From the NCBI GenBank assembly GCA_964402115.1, contig CAYOBW010000001.1, positions 1-64,000 of the forward strand: a DNA stretch of 64,000 bases. The letters are read 5' to 3'. Positions 16,002-24,113 of the stretch are shown here, in pieces. Under the pieces are notes generated by a model. The model did not search any database. It was not told the DNA's origin and saw nothing but the letters and a program-made list of their open reading frames with translations. The translations under genes and the position numbers were made by a program. Numbering within the stretch: position 1 is the stretch's first letter; each line of letters opens with the position of its first letter. Source of the DNA: CAYOBW01 sp964402115 (GTDB taxonomy: Bacteria > Verrucomicrobiota > Kiritimatiellia > UBA8416 > CAYOBW01).

Positions 16002-17072
16002 GTGAAGACGGTGGCGCTTTACGACGTGGACAGCCGGATCCCCAATCTGGCGCTGATGAAGCTGAGCGCCTGGCACAAGTCGCAAGGGTGGAACGTCCGA
16101 CTCGTGCGGCATTCGGACGTTGCTGTCGAAGCCGAGGCGCATTTCGCGGCAACGATCTTCCACTGCCCCTCGTCCCGCCGCCGCGTGAGCGCGCTACGCC
16201 GCCAACTGGGGGTCTCGCTCGTGGTCGGTGGCACGGGCTGGGATTTACGAACGCGGCTCCCCGCCGAGGTCGAGCGTGCCTTCCCCGACTATGCGCTTTA
16301 CGGCCCGGCCAGTTACGCGGTCGGCTTCCTGACGCGGGGCTGCGTCTGCCGGTGTCCGTTCTGCCTCGTCCCGCGCAAGGAAGGGCGGCTGCGCCGGTGT
16401 GCCGGCGGGCTTGACGCTTTCGTGCCGCCCGGGCAAACGAACATTGTATTGCTGGACAACAATCTGCTCGCCCATGCCGATGCCGGCCAGATGTTGCGCG
16501 AACTTGTGCGCCGCGGCTATGCGGTGAACTTCAGCCAGTCCCTGGACATCGCCTACCTGACGCGGCCGTTGTTCGACGTTCTCCGGCAGGTGAATTCGCA
16601 GAACGCGAGATTCACACGGCGCCGATTCTACTTCAGCGTCAACGATGTGGCCGACATTGCGCGCTTCGAACGCGCGCGGCCCTGGTTGAAGAGTCTTGGC
16701 GAAGACATGGTTTCCGTGATTCTGCTCTACGGCTACAGCACGCGGTTGAGCGAGGACTATGTCCGCATGCGGATGCTGCGGCGGTTCCGATTCGTCCCGT
16801 TCTTCCAGGAGTACTGGCCTCTGCCGGGCCTGCGCGCGCGGTTGCCGGATGATTTCTTCGATATGGACCTGCGCGACGTCATCCGCCTGACGTTCCGCAG
16901 TAACGGGCTTAATTGGGAGAAGTACCTGCGCTGGTTGAACCGGCTGTACTTTCGAACGTACGGGCGCTACTACCGCCCTCTGGTTGAAACGATCTACCGG
17001 TACAACAACAAGGAAGGAATCGATCGTTACCTGCGACACCCCGAGCTGCTGACCACGGAACTGTATCGGTGA
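16002..17072 (+). CDS. Radical SAM protein
   Basis: The start is GTG 16002 (VKTVALYDVDSRIPNLALM), preceded by GGAGGGG; a longer ORF from 15750 runs through relic sequence and is not credible. The cluster motif is TRGCVCRCPFC (CxxxCxxC). A short B12-binding-like Rossmann segment lies before it (about 1-90). Proteins starting DxxxxxPNLALMKLSAWHK occur in phages and anaerobes; their substrate is not established. The 356-residue length fits. It sits between defence relics on the left and a long palindrome on the right, which suggests horizontal acquisition. Confidence 0.82.
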   Translation: MKTVALYDVDSRIPNLALMKLSAWHKSQGWNVRLVRHSDVAVEAEAHFAATIFHCPSSRRRVSALRRQLGVSLVVGGTGWDLRTRLPAEVERAFPDYALYGPASYAVGFLTRGCVCRCPFCLVPRKEGRLRRCAGGLDAFVPPGQTNIVLLDNNLLAHADAGQMLRELVRRGYAVNFSQSLDIAYLTRPLFDVLRQVNSQNARFTRRRFYFSVNDVADIARFERARPWLKSLGEDMVSVILLYGYSTRLSEDYVRMRMLRRFRFVPFFQEYWPLPGLRARLPDDFFDMDLRDVIRLTFRSNGLNWEKYLRWLNRLYFRTYGRYYRPLVETIYRYNNKEGIDRYLRHPELLTTELYR

Positions 17073-17074
17073 AG

Positions 17075-17339
17075 ACGCTGAAGAGACGGGGGACGTGGGA
17101 CGAATGGACAAGGACAATTGCCATGAGCGATAAAGAGGCGCTTCTGGGGTTGCGGGGGGATTTCGTGTTGGTGAATGGGGCTTTGTAGATGGAATCGAGT
17201 AAGCGGTTCGTTTAAGGGTATCCGATAAAGGGTAGCGACGAAGTGTGTAAGAAGCGGGAAGCACACTCTTAAGCGCCACCCTTAACCGCCGTTCTTAACC
17301 GGATACCCTTAATCGACCCGCTTAACCGGTCTTCAGCGT
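17075..17339. repeat. Long imperfect palindrome bounded by 10-bp inverted repeats
   Basis: Outer 10-bp perfect inverted repeats are ACGCTGAAGA (17075-17084) and TCTTCAGCGT (17330-17339). Inside, TAAGCGG (17200-17206) pairs with CCGCTTA (17318-17324), TTAAGGGTATCCG (17212-17224) pairs perfectly with CGGATACCCTTAA (17300-17312), and AGTGTG (17242-17247) pairs with CACACT (17262-17267). TTAA recurs at regular intervals on the right arm. No gene is visible in 17073-17359. It could be a folded single-stranded recombination site, a large mRNA structure or the end of a mobile element. Confidence 0.75.
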
Positions 17340-17359
17340 GTGAACGTGTGTGTAGACCA

Positions 17360-18754
17360 ATGACAAATCCCACGGGAAAGCCGGAAGCTCCCAAAGGAGT
17401 GGAGTTGCGTTTGAAGATCAGTCTCAACGATTACTGCCCCTGCGGCAGCGGGAAGAAGTTCAGGAACTGCCATTATGGGAAGGAAGGCGAACTCAGGGTG
17501 AACGAGTCGCGGCATTCCGTCCCCAGGGCGCGCTTGGACGACCTCGATCCCGCGAAGGCGGACGTGATGTCGCCCGAGTATTGGACGAAGATGTCCAAAC
17601 GGCTTCCGCCTGGCATGCGCAAGGAGTTAGGTCCGATGCTTGCCGAGGTGAAGCAATACGCCGAACTCGAGGCGCGTCGGGAGAAGATCGATGCTGCTCT
17701 GGAAATCCTGGAGGCGCATCGCGACGAATACGTCGAGTTGGTGAAGGATCCGACCGCATTCATGCGGCGCGCCGAACAGCTGTTCGGGGAAGAGCCGTTT
17801 GCGGGCATGCGCTTTCACGCCGCCGATATTCACCGGGCCTTCGAGGCCGTCGGATATCCGGCTCCCGGATACATGGACCAAGCCTTCGTCAAACACGTGG
17901 GCAAGGCTCTTGGCTTCCTCTTGGATGACGCACAGCGCAAGACACTGGCCCGGCGGTTGCTGCTCCCGCTGCCGGACTATGTCGGCGCGGGGCGATATCT
18001 CGATGGTTGGATTATCGAGCACAGCGCGGATGTGATCCTGGATCAACCCGAAGGAGTGGTCAGCCCGTTCCTGCTGGCCATGTTCCTGCACGGCCTGAGG
18101 GAGTGGGAGAGCCGGAGGGAAGAAGAGCAAGAGGCGATGTTCAAGACGCTCGGCCTCAGTGCCGCTGAGATCAGCCGGCTCGGATACGACGGCGTTGAGG
18201 CACGCCTGCGCGCTTTGTCGAGCAGCGCGGACGGCATGGCGGCCGCGGAGGAGTTCCTCGACAGCCACCCGGAGCTGAAGGCCATGTCGTATGCGCAGTG
18301 TGTCGCGTCCGAGCAGGCCGCCCTGGAATTGTTGCGAGGGGAAGAGGCGGAGGGGTTGCTGCTGGACCCGGAGGAGGTTGAGCCGTGGCTGCGGGTCTTG
18401 GAGTCGCGCATACAGGCGGCGCCGCAGAGATTCGCCTCCCTGACGCCTGCGCGGCCGCCCGATAAAGCGACCGCGCAGGCGTTTGCAGCTCTCGTCTACG
18501 ATCTGGCCGCGGAGATGGCGAAGGTGGTGTTCACTCCCTCGCGGCTTGATCGATTGCGGTCGCAGCTACACGACTTGCGGCGGCGGTTCTCCGCTGAAGA
18601 CGACCCGAAAGTCCTTGACGGCGTGCATGGAGCGATCGCGGCGGTACAACCGACCGCCACGCCGGAGGACAGTCGCTTCCTGGTGTCCGTCTGCTGGATG
18701 TCCCTCCGGGCTGTCATCGAAGACATGGCTGGACCCGGCGCCGGACGATCGTGA
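17360..18754 (+). CDS. SEC-C motif protein of unknown function
   Basis: The ATG at 17360 (MTNPTGKPEAP) is preferred over an in-frame GTG 12 nt upstream. The only recognisable domain is an N-terminal SEC-C zinc motif, DYCPCGSGKKFRNCH (Cys26, Cys28, Cys37, His38), as found at the C-terminus of SecA and in many stand-alone proteins. The remaining 420 residues are predicted helical, rich in Glu, Arg and Leu, with no known fold seen. The 464-residue product has no signal peptide. SEC-C proteins with long helical bodies are often accessory genes; no functional partner is obvious nearby. Confidence 0.7.
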   Translation: MTNPTGKPEAPKGVELRLKISLNDYCPCGSGKKFRNCHYGKEGELRVNESRHSVPRARLDDLDPAKADVMSPEYWTKMSKRLPPGMRKELGPMLAEVKQYAELEARREKIDAALEILEAHRDEYVELVKDPTAFMRRAEQLFGEEPFAGMRFHAADIHRAFEAVGYPAPGYMDQAFVKHVGKALGFLLDDAQRKTLARRLLLPLPDYVGAGRYLDGWIIEHSADVILDQPEGVVSPFLLAMFLHGLREWESRREEEQEAMFKTLGLSAAEISRLGYDGVEARLRALSSSADGMAAAEEFLDSHPELKAMSYAQCVASEQAALELLRGEEAEGLLLDPEEVEPWLRVLESRIQAAPQRFASLTPARPPDKATAQAFAALVYDLAAEMAKVVFTPSRLDRLRSQLHDLRRRFSAEDDPKVLDGVHGAIAAVQPTATPEDSRFLVSVCWMSLRAVIEDMAGPGAGRS

Positions 18755-19239
18755 CGCTGGGGGCGCTGATGCCGACGGACAAGTCGTGGAATGACAGGCA
18801 GTTCCGGCTGAAATGGCACACCGGCGCGCTCCGGGTTATACAAGACGAACCGTAACTCATTGCTGCAACAAGTGTTAATGGCACACCAAAGCCTCCGCAG
18901 TTCTCCAAGGGTGTGCCATCGTGTGCCACTGTGTACCAACGGGAGGGCGCAGTCCCGCTGCTTGCTCTGCCGCGCGCAGGTCTCCGCGCAGGCGGGTGGC
19001 TCCTCCGGCCGGAAGAGGACGAGGTTGAAGCGGTTGGGTGCGCCCCCTTGCCCTGCCTCCGCGCACATGCAGCCGCGAGCGCTTCTTTCTTACGGAAAAA
19101 TGTGCGGAGTTTTTGCCTGACACTCATGGACAGACGGCCCGATTCCGGCATATTCTGCGCTATGAAAACGCTGTCTCAAGTCGGTCTCGGTCAGCACGTA
19201 CACACGCCGTCCCCCGTGCGCTTGCGCGCCGGGACGTTG
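18755..19239. other. Gene-poor spacer with possible promoter
   Basis: No credible gene is seen in this 485-nt stretch; the open frame that spans it is a leftward extension of the next gene. A possible sigma-70 promoter is TGGACA (19127-19132), an 18-nt gap and TATTCT (19151-19156), which would place transcription start near 19163 and favours the 19240 start for the next gene. Confidence 0.4.
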
Positions 19240-22200
19240 ATGCACACGAATATCGCGGCCTCCGCCGCAACCGGTTTGCGGGCGGTTGTCTGGGCCGCCG
19301 TTCTCGGGGTGTGCAGCACCCTTGCGGTCGGTGCGGAAACGCCCAAGCCGCCGGCGCTGCCGGCGACGCTGATGGGGTTTCGCACGTCGGAAGGCGTGGT
19401 CTGCAATACCGCGCAGACGCTGCGGCTTGCGATCGAGGACCTGGTGGCGACGTTCGGCAACCGGTATCCGCGCGGCCGGGAGTTCCTGGAACGGCTGGAG
19501 AAGCTGGGCGGGACGAACGCGCCGCCCGCAGACGTGGCGGCGTTGTCCTCGGAGGCGCTGCTCGCGAACCCGCTCCTGGATTTCGACAAACTCCTGCTTG
19601 TCCGGCGCAATCCCGGCAACCTCGCGCTGCCGCAGAACTGGCAGGGCAACTGCGCCTTGCCGCGCGGCGACATCGGCAATGAGATCGACGTGCTCTCGCC
19701 CGTGCGGCCGGACGGCGCGCTGACGACGCTGCACAAGCCGGCGGGGGGCCGGTTCGTGGGCGACATGGACCTGCATTTCGATGCCGACCGGCTGCTGTTC
19801 TCGATGCCGGACACGAATGGGAGGTTCCAGATCTGGGAGCTCAAGACCGATGGCACCGGGCTGCGCCAGATCACGAAGTCCGAGCCGGACGTCGACAACT
19901 ACGACGCCTGCTATTTGCCCAGCGGCAAGATCGTCTACGATTCCACGGCCATCATGCAGGGCGTGCCCTGCGTGGGCGGCGGGAACACGGTGGCCAACCT
20001 CTTCCTGACCGACGCGGACGGCGCCACGCGGCGGCGGCTCTGCTTCGACCAGGATCACGACTGGGGCCCGACCGTGCTGCCCGACGGCCGGGTGATGTAC
20101 GCGCGCTGGGAGTACTCCGACACGCCGCACTACTTCACGCGGCTGCTGTGCAAGATGAATCCCGACGGCACGGGGCAGTCCGAGCTGTACGGCAGCAACT
20201 CGTGCTGGCCGAACTCGACTTTCTTCGCGCGCCCCGTCCCGGGTTCGGCGAGCAAGGTGGTGGCGATCATCAGCGGACACCACGGCGTACCGCGCATGGG
20301 CGAGCTGATCCTCTTCGATACCGCGCGCGGCCAGCGCGAGAACGAGGGCGTCGTCCAGCGCATCCCCGGCCGCGGCAAGCCGGTGCAGGCCAGGATCGGT
20401 GACGGCATCGTGGAAGGGGCCAATCCGAAATTCCTGCACCCGTTCCCGCTCAGCGAGAGCTATTTCCTCGTCAGCGCCAACATCCAGAACCAGTGGGGCA
20501 TCTACCTCGTGGACACGTTCGACAACATCGTGCCGGTTCACACGGTCGCCGGCGCGGCCCTGCTGGAGCCGGTGCCGTTGCGCCGCGTGACATGTCCGCC
20601 GGTGCTTCCCGACCGGATCGATCTGAACCGCAAGGACGCCAACGTCTACATCACCGACGTGTATGCGGGCGAGGGGATGCGGGGCGTGCCGCGCGGCACG
20701 GTCAAGACGCTGCGGGTGTACTCGTTCGCCTTTGCGGCCCCGGGCATGGGCGGGCACAACGAGATCGGCCTCGACGGCCCCTGGGACGGCCGCCGCATGC
20801 TCGGCACCGTGCCGGTGCGCGCCGACGGTTCGGTGGCCTTCGTTGTGCCGGCCAACACGCCGCTGGCCGTCCAGCCGCTGGACGCCGAGGGCAAGGCGGT
20901 GCAGCTGATGCGGAGCTGGTTCACGGCCATGCCCGGCGAGCGCGTATCCTGCGTCGGCTGCCACGAGCGCCAGCCGAGCTCGCCGATGTCCAGGCAGGGG
21001 AGCGCCTTCACCCAGCCGCTGGCTTCCATCGAGCCGTGGTACGGTCCTGCGCGCGGGTTCAGTTTCAAGCACGAGGTGCAGCCCGTGCTGGACAAGTACT
21101 GCATCCGTTGTCACAACGGCGACGCCAAGCTCCCCGACCTGCGCGGGGGCGGCGGCGGCTTCAGCCCCGCTTATCAGAACCTGCACCGTTTCGTGTACCG
21201 CCCCGGGCCCGAAAGCGACTACCACATCCTGAACCCGATGGAGTACTACGCCGACAACAGCGAGCTGGTGCAGATGCTGCAGCAGGGGCATCACGACGTC
21301 CGGCTCGACGCCCAGTCCTGGGACCGCCTGATCACGTGGGTCGACTTCAACGTGCCGTACTTCGGCTCCTGGCTGGAGAAGCTCGGCCCCCGTCCCGTAT
21401 TCAAGCGCCGCCAGCAGCTCGACGTCGCCGACGCCGGCCTCGAAACCGATTTCGAAACCATTCCCGTGCTCGAGGTGAAACTGCCCGACGCGCCGCCGGC
21501 CCCGTCCGCCAGCGCGGTCGCGGCGTCCACGAACGCCGTCACCTGTCCCGGCTGGCCCTTCGTCGCTGCGGCGGCTCCCAGGCAGACCGTGGACCTGGGT
21601 AGTGACGTGAAGGTGGAAATGTCCCTGATCCCGGCCGGCGAGTTCGTGACGCGCAATGTCCGCGCGAAGGTCGAGAAGCCGTTCTGGATGGCGACCTTCG
21701 AAGTCAGCAACAAGCTCTTTGCCCTCTTCGATCCGCAGCACGACAGCCGGTATTTCAACCGGATGGGCAAGGACCAGAGCGACCGGGGCATACCGATGAA
21801 CCAGCCGGCGGAGCCCGTCGTGCGGGTGAGCTGGCAGCGCGCCATGGCGTTCTGCGCCTGGCTATCGGCGAAAACCGGACGCCGCTTCACGCTGCCGACC
21901 GAAACCCAATGGGAGTGGGCCTGCCGCGCGGGCCATGACGAGCCTTTCTGGTTCGGGGCGTTGGGGACCGACTACAGCAAGTACGCCAACCTCGCTGACC
22001 TGAATCTGGGCCGCCACTCGGGCGGCCAGGCGCCGCCCGAATGGCGGCCGGCGGACAGGAACGTCAACGACGGCGCGTTGGCCACCACGCAGGTCCAGCG
22101 GTACGAGCCCAACCCGTGGGGGCTGCACAACATGCACGGCAACGCCGCCGAATGGACGAGCACCCCTGCGGCTACGGACACCCCGGGCAAACGGGTCGTC

Positions 22201-22353
22201 AAGGGCGGTTCCTTCTACGACCGGGCCTTTCGCGCCACCGCCAGCTTCCGGCTGGCCTATTCCGAGTGGGCCGGCGCCCACACCGTCGGCTTCCGCGTGA
22301 TCTGCGAGGATCAAACGAGCACAGCCGCCGGCGTGGCGGTCACGGCACGATAG
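19240..22353 (+). CDS. HzsA-like propeller/di-heme protein fused to an FGE-like domain
   Basis: The start at 19240 (MHTNIAAS) gives a proper signal peptide ending LAVGAE; 19162 is an alternative. Residues about 140-560 form a PD40/WD40-like beta-propeller (MDLHFDADRLLFSMPD, WELKTDGTGLRQIT), in the style of hydrazine synthase subunit A-like proteins of planctomycetes. Two c-type heme motifs follow: CVGCH (571-575) and CIRCH (621-625). The last 250 residues are a formylglycine-generating-enzyme-like domain (LPTETQWEWACRAG, NMHGNAAEW, GGSFYDRAFRA). There the two catalytic cysteines of true FGE are replaced, so it is probably a binding module. Length 1037. Periplasmic electron transfer is plausible; the substrate is unknown. 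Confidence 0.8.
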   Translation: MHTNIAASAATGLRAVVWAAVLGVCSTLAVGAETPKPPALPATLMGFRTSEGVVCNTAQTLRLAIEDLVATFGNRYPRGREFLERLEKLGGTNAPPADVAALSSEALLANPLLDFDKLLLVRRNPGNLALPQNWQGNCALPRGDIGNEIDVLSPVRPDGALTTLHKPAGGRFVGDMDLHFDADRLLFSMPDTNGRFQIWELKTDGTGLRQITKSEPDVDNYDACYLPSGKIVYDSTAIMQGVPCVGGGNTVANLFLTDADGATRRRLCFDQDHDWGPTVLPDGRVMYARWEYSDTPHYFTRLLCKMNPDGTGQSELYGSNSCWPNSTFFARPVPGSASKVVAIISGHHGVPRMGELILFDTARGQRENEGVVQRIPGRGKPVQARIGDGIVEGANPKFLHPFPLSESYFLVSANIQNQWGIYLVDTFDNIVPVHTVAGAALLEPVPLRRVTCPPVLPDRIDLNRKDANVYITDVYAGEGMRGVPRGTVKTLRVYSFAFAAPGMGGHNEIGLDGPWDGRRMLGTVPVRADGSVAFVVPANTPLAVQPLDAEGKAVQLMRSWFTAMPGERVSCVGCHERQPSSPMSRQGSAFTQPLASIEPWYGPARGFSFKHEVQPVLDKYCIRCHNGDAKLPDLRGGGGGFSPAYQNLHRFVYRPGPESDYHILNPMEYYADNSELVQMLQQGHHDVRLDAQSWDRLITWVDFNVPYFGSWLEKLGPRPVFKRRQQLDVADAGLETDFETIPVLEVKLPDAPPAPSASAVAASTNAVTCPGWPFVAAAAPRQTVDLGSDVKVEMSLIPAGEFVTRNVRAKVEKPFWMATFEVSNKLFALFDPQHDSRYFNRMGKDQSDRGIPMNQPAEPVVRVSWQRAMAFCAWLSAKTGRRFTLPTETQWEWACRAGHDEPFWFGALGTDYSKYANLADLNLGRHSGGQAPPEWRPADRNVNDGALATTQVQRYEPNPWGLHNMHGNAAEWTSTPAATDTPGKRVVKGGSFYDRAFRATASFRLAYSEWAGAHTVGFRVICEDQTSTAAGVAVTAR

Positions 22354-22389
22354 GGGTCAGGTCGGCACGTGTGCTGATGGTTCCCCGTA

Positions 22390-22411
22390 GGACGGCGCTC
22401 CCGCGCCGTCC
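22390..22411. terminator. Short GC hairpin between convergent genes
   Basis: GGACGGCGC (22390-22398) pairs perfectly with GCGCCGTCC (22403-22411) across a 4-nt loop. There is no T-run. The same palindrome type (GGACGGCG-TCCG-CGCCGTCC) occurs at 40139-40158 inside a coding region, so it may be a dispersed repeat that also serves as a terminator. Confidence 0.5.
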
Positions 22412-22433
22412 GCTCCCGATGCGACGACGCCAA

Positions 22434-23843
22434 TTAGTCCGCCCCCTGCGCGAGCGCGGCGACGAGCTGGCGGGCGAGGGCGGGCAGGCCGGGGTCGCGC
22501 GCGCCCATGGTGATCACGGCGTCACCCGGGCGGGCTGCGGCGCTCACGCGCGCGACTGCCGCCGCGTAATCCTCCACGCCTTCCGCCGGGACCCCAGCGG
22601 CCTGCAGCCGCTCCACCAGCTCGCCGGCCTGGGTGCTGCGGTCCGCCGTGCCGCCGGCGTCGTAAACCGGCAGGATGAGCACCCGGTCCGTCGGCCGGCA
22701 GACCTCCGTGAAGAGCGCCGTCAGATCGTCCAGCATCAGCGCCAGCGGCCGGTAGCCGTGCGGCCGCCACACGAGGTGTACGCCGGCGTGGTGCGGCTGC
22801 AGCGTCTCCCACGCCGCGCGGATCTTCGCGGGGTTGTGGCCGTAGTCGTCGAACACGGCCACGCCGCCCGCCGCGCCCACGGGCTCGAGCCGCCGGCGGA
22901 TGCCCCGGAAGCCCGCCAGCGCCCGGCTGAGCGCTGGCAGCGGATACCCGAGCAACTCGCCCAGCAGCACCGCCTGCAGGCCGTTCTCGGCGTTGTGCCG
23001 CCCGGGCACGTTGACCGTGAACGACACGCCGCCGTAGCCGAACCGGCTGCCGCCCGCGAACACCTCCGGGCGGAAGCGCGTGAGGCATTCCGGCGGGTTC
23101 AGCGCGCTGATCAGCCCGCGCTTGACCCGACTGCTGAAGAGGGTGAAGAGCTTCACGGTCTCCTCGAGCGTGAAATGGTCCGCGGAGGCGTTCGTGATGA
23201 TCGCCCAGTCGGGGTGATAGCGCAGCAGGGAACGGTCGCTTTCGTCGGCTTCGATGACCCACAGGTCCGTGTGCCCGGCGCGCACATTGCCCAGGCACCC
23301 GCCCTCGTCCCAGTTCACCACGGGGGCGCCGTTCACGACGGTCGGATCCGCGCCGACCTGCTCCAGCATCCAGCCGAGCATGCCCGTGACCGTGCTCTTG
23401 CCCGATGTCCCGGTGACGGCGATGCACCGCCGCCCGTCGGTGAGCGTGGCCAGCAGCGCGGCGAGGTGCAGCACCGGCACGCCCGCGGCCGCCGCGGCCG
23501 CCAGCTCGGGGTTGTCCTTTTCGATGGCGGTGCTGACCACCACGCCGCGCAGGCCGGCGCCGACGCCGCTGCCGTCCTGCGGGACGAACCGCACGCCCGC
23601 CGCCCGCAGCTTGCGATTCACCTCCAGGTCCAGGCCGCGGTCCAGGTCGCGGTCCGAGCCGGAGACGGTGTAACCCCCGGCCAGCAAGGCCTGGGCCAGG
23701 GCGCTCATGCCCACGCCCGAAACGCCCACCAGGTGATAGTCCACGCGTGCCTCCGGCTCCGGCCGTTCCTGGCGGTCGATGGCGTTTGGGATGGCCGCCG
23801 CCGCGCCCGCATCCGCCTGCCTGTCGTATCCGCACTCCTGCAT
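22434..23843 (-). CDS. MurC-like Mur ligase
   Basis: The 469-residue protein has the three-domain Mur ligase order: an N-terminal UDP-binding Rossmann domain (VDYHLVGVSGVGMSALA), a central ATPase (IAVTGTSGKSTVTGM, ADESDRS, NASADHF) and a C-terminal domain (FDDYGHNPAKIRA, VWRPHGYRPL). Order and motifs match UDP-N-acetylmuramate:L-alanine ligase and Mpl. However, the P-loop is GTSGKST rather than GTHGKTT, and it is not in a division cell-wall cluster, so a peptidoglycan-recycling or specialised ligase role is possible. The start ATG at 23843 lies within a 54-bp element also present at the start of the restriction gene at 35507. Confidence 0.8.
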   Translation of the reverse strand: MQECGYDRQADAGAAAAIPNAIDRQERPEPEARVDYHLVGVSGVGMSALAQALLAGGYTVSGSDRDLDRGLDLEVNRKLRAAGVRFVPQDGSGVGAGLRGVVVSTAIEKDNPELAAAAAAGVPVLHLAALLATLTDGRRCIAVTGTSGKSTVTGMLGWMLEQVGADPTVVNGAPVVNWDEGGCLGNVRAGHTDLWVIEADESDRSLLRYHPDWAIITNASADHFTLEETVKLFTLFSSRVKRGLISALNPPECLTRFRPEVFAGGSRFGYGGVSFTVNVPGRHNAENGLQAVLLGELLGYPLPALSRALAGFRGIRRRLEPVGAAGGVAVFDDYGHNPAKIRAAWETLQPHHAGVHLVWRPHGYRPLALMLDDLTALFTEVCRPTDRVLILPVYDAGGTADRSTQAGELVERLQAAGVPAEGVEDYAAAVARVSAAARPGDAVITMGARDPGLPALARQLVAALAQGAD

Positions 23844-23890
23844 GGCCGTAGAAGTTACGCCATCGCCGCCGCCGGCGCAAGTCCGCCGTC
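23837..23890. repeat. Shared start-codon element, copy A
   Basis: On the minus strand this element spans the leader and first codons of the MurC-like gene. It aligns, with scattered differences, to 35501-35553: GGCGCAAG, TACGCYATCG and CATGGCYGTA are kept in the same order and spacing. Confidence 0.6.
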
Positions 23891-24025
23891 GCGCCCTCAG
23901 ACTGCGGGAGTCGTCCGGTTCTGCAACTGCCTCCTGCATCTGGTACGCGTCAGCGGCGCGCACGTGGCCCGGTCGTCCCTCGATGGTTTGGCAGGTTTCT
24001 TTGTGTACAAACACGCGGTGACGGT

Positions 24026-24045
24026 GGTACACCTTAGGGTGTACC
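24026..24045. promoter_or_regulatory. 20-bp operator-like palindrome
   Basis: GGTACACC-TTAG-GGTGTACC is a perfect 8-4-8 inverted repeat lying 68 nt before the start of the giant secreted protein, in the divergent spacer with the MurC-like gene. It has the form of a repressor operator; no cognate regulator is encoded nearby. Confidence 0.5.
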
Positions 24046-24113
24046 CTCCGCGCATGAAGCCGTCGGCCGAACAAGCCGGTCGAGCGCGGTGTGCTGGGAA
24101 AGGAGCAGGTGCC

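Noticed and set aside
17196..17324. Long palindrome as an integron attC site
   Set aside because: No GTTRRRY/RYYYAAC core pair found at the ends, no integrase gene and no cassette array in the window.
18781..18855. Small ORF (MPTDKSWNDRQF) as a gene
   Set aside because: Only about 28 codons, no ribosome site of note, no family recognised.
22041..24113. Upstream in-frame extension of the giant secreted protein
   Set aside because: It runs antisense through the MurC-like gene; the ATG at 24114 has a ribosome site and signal peptide.
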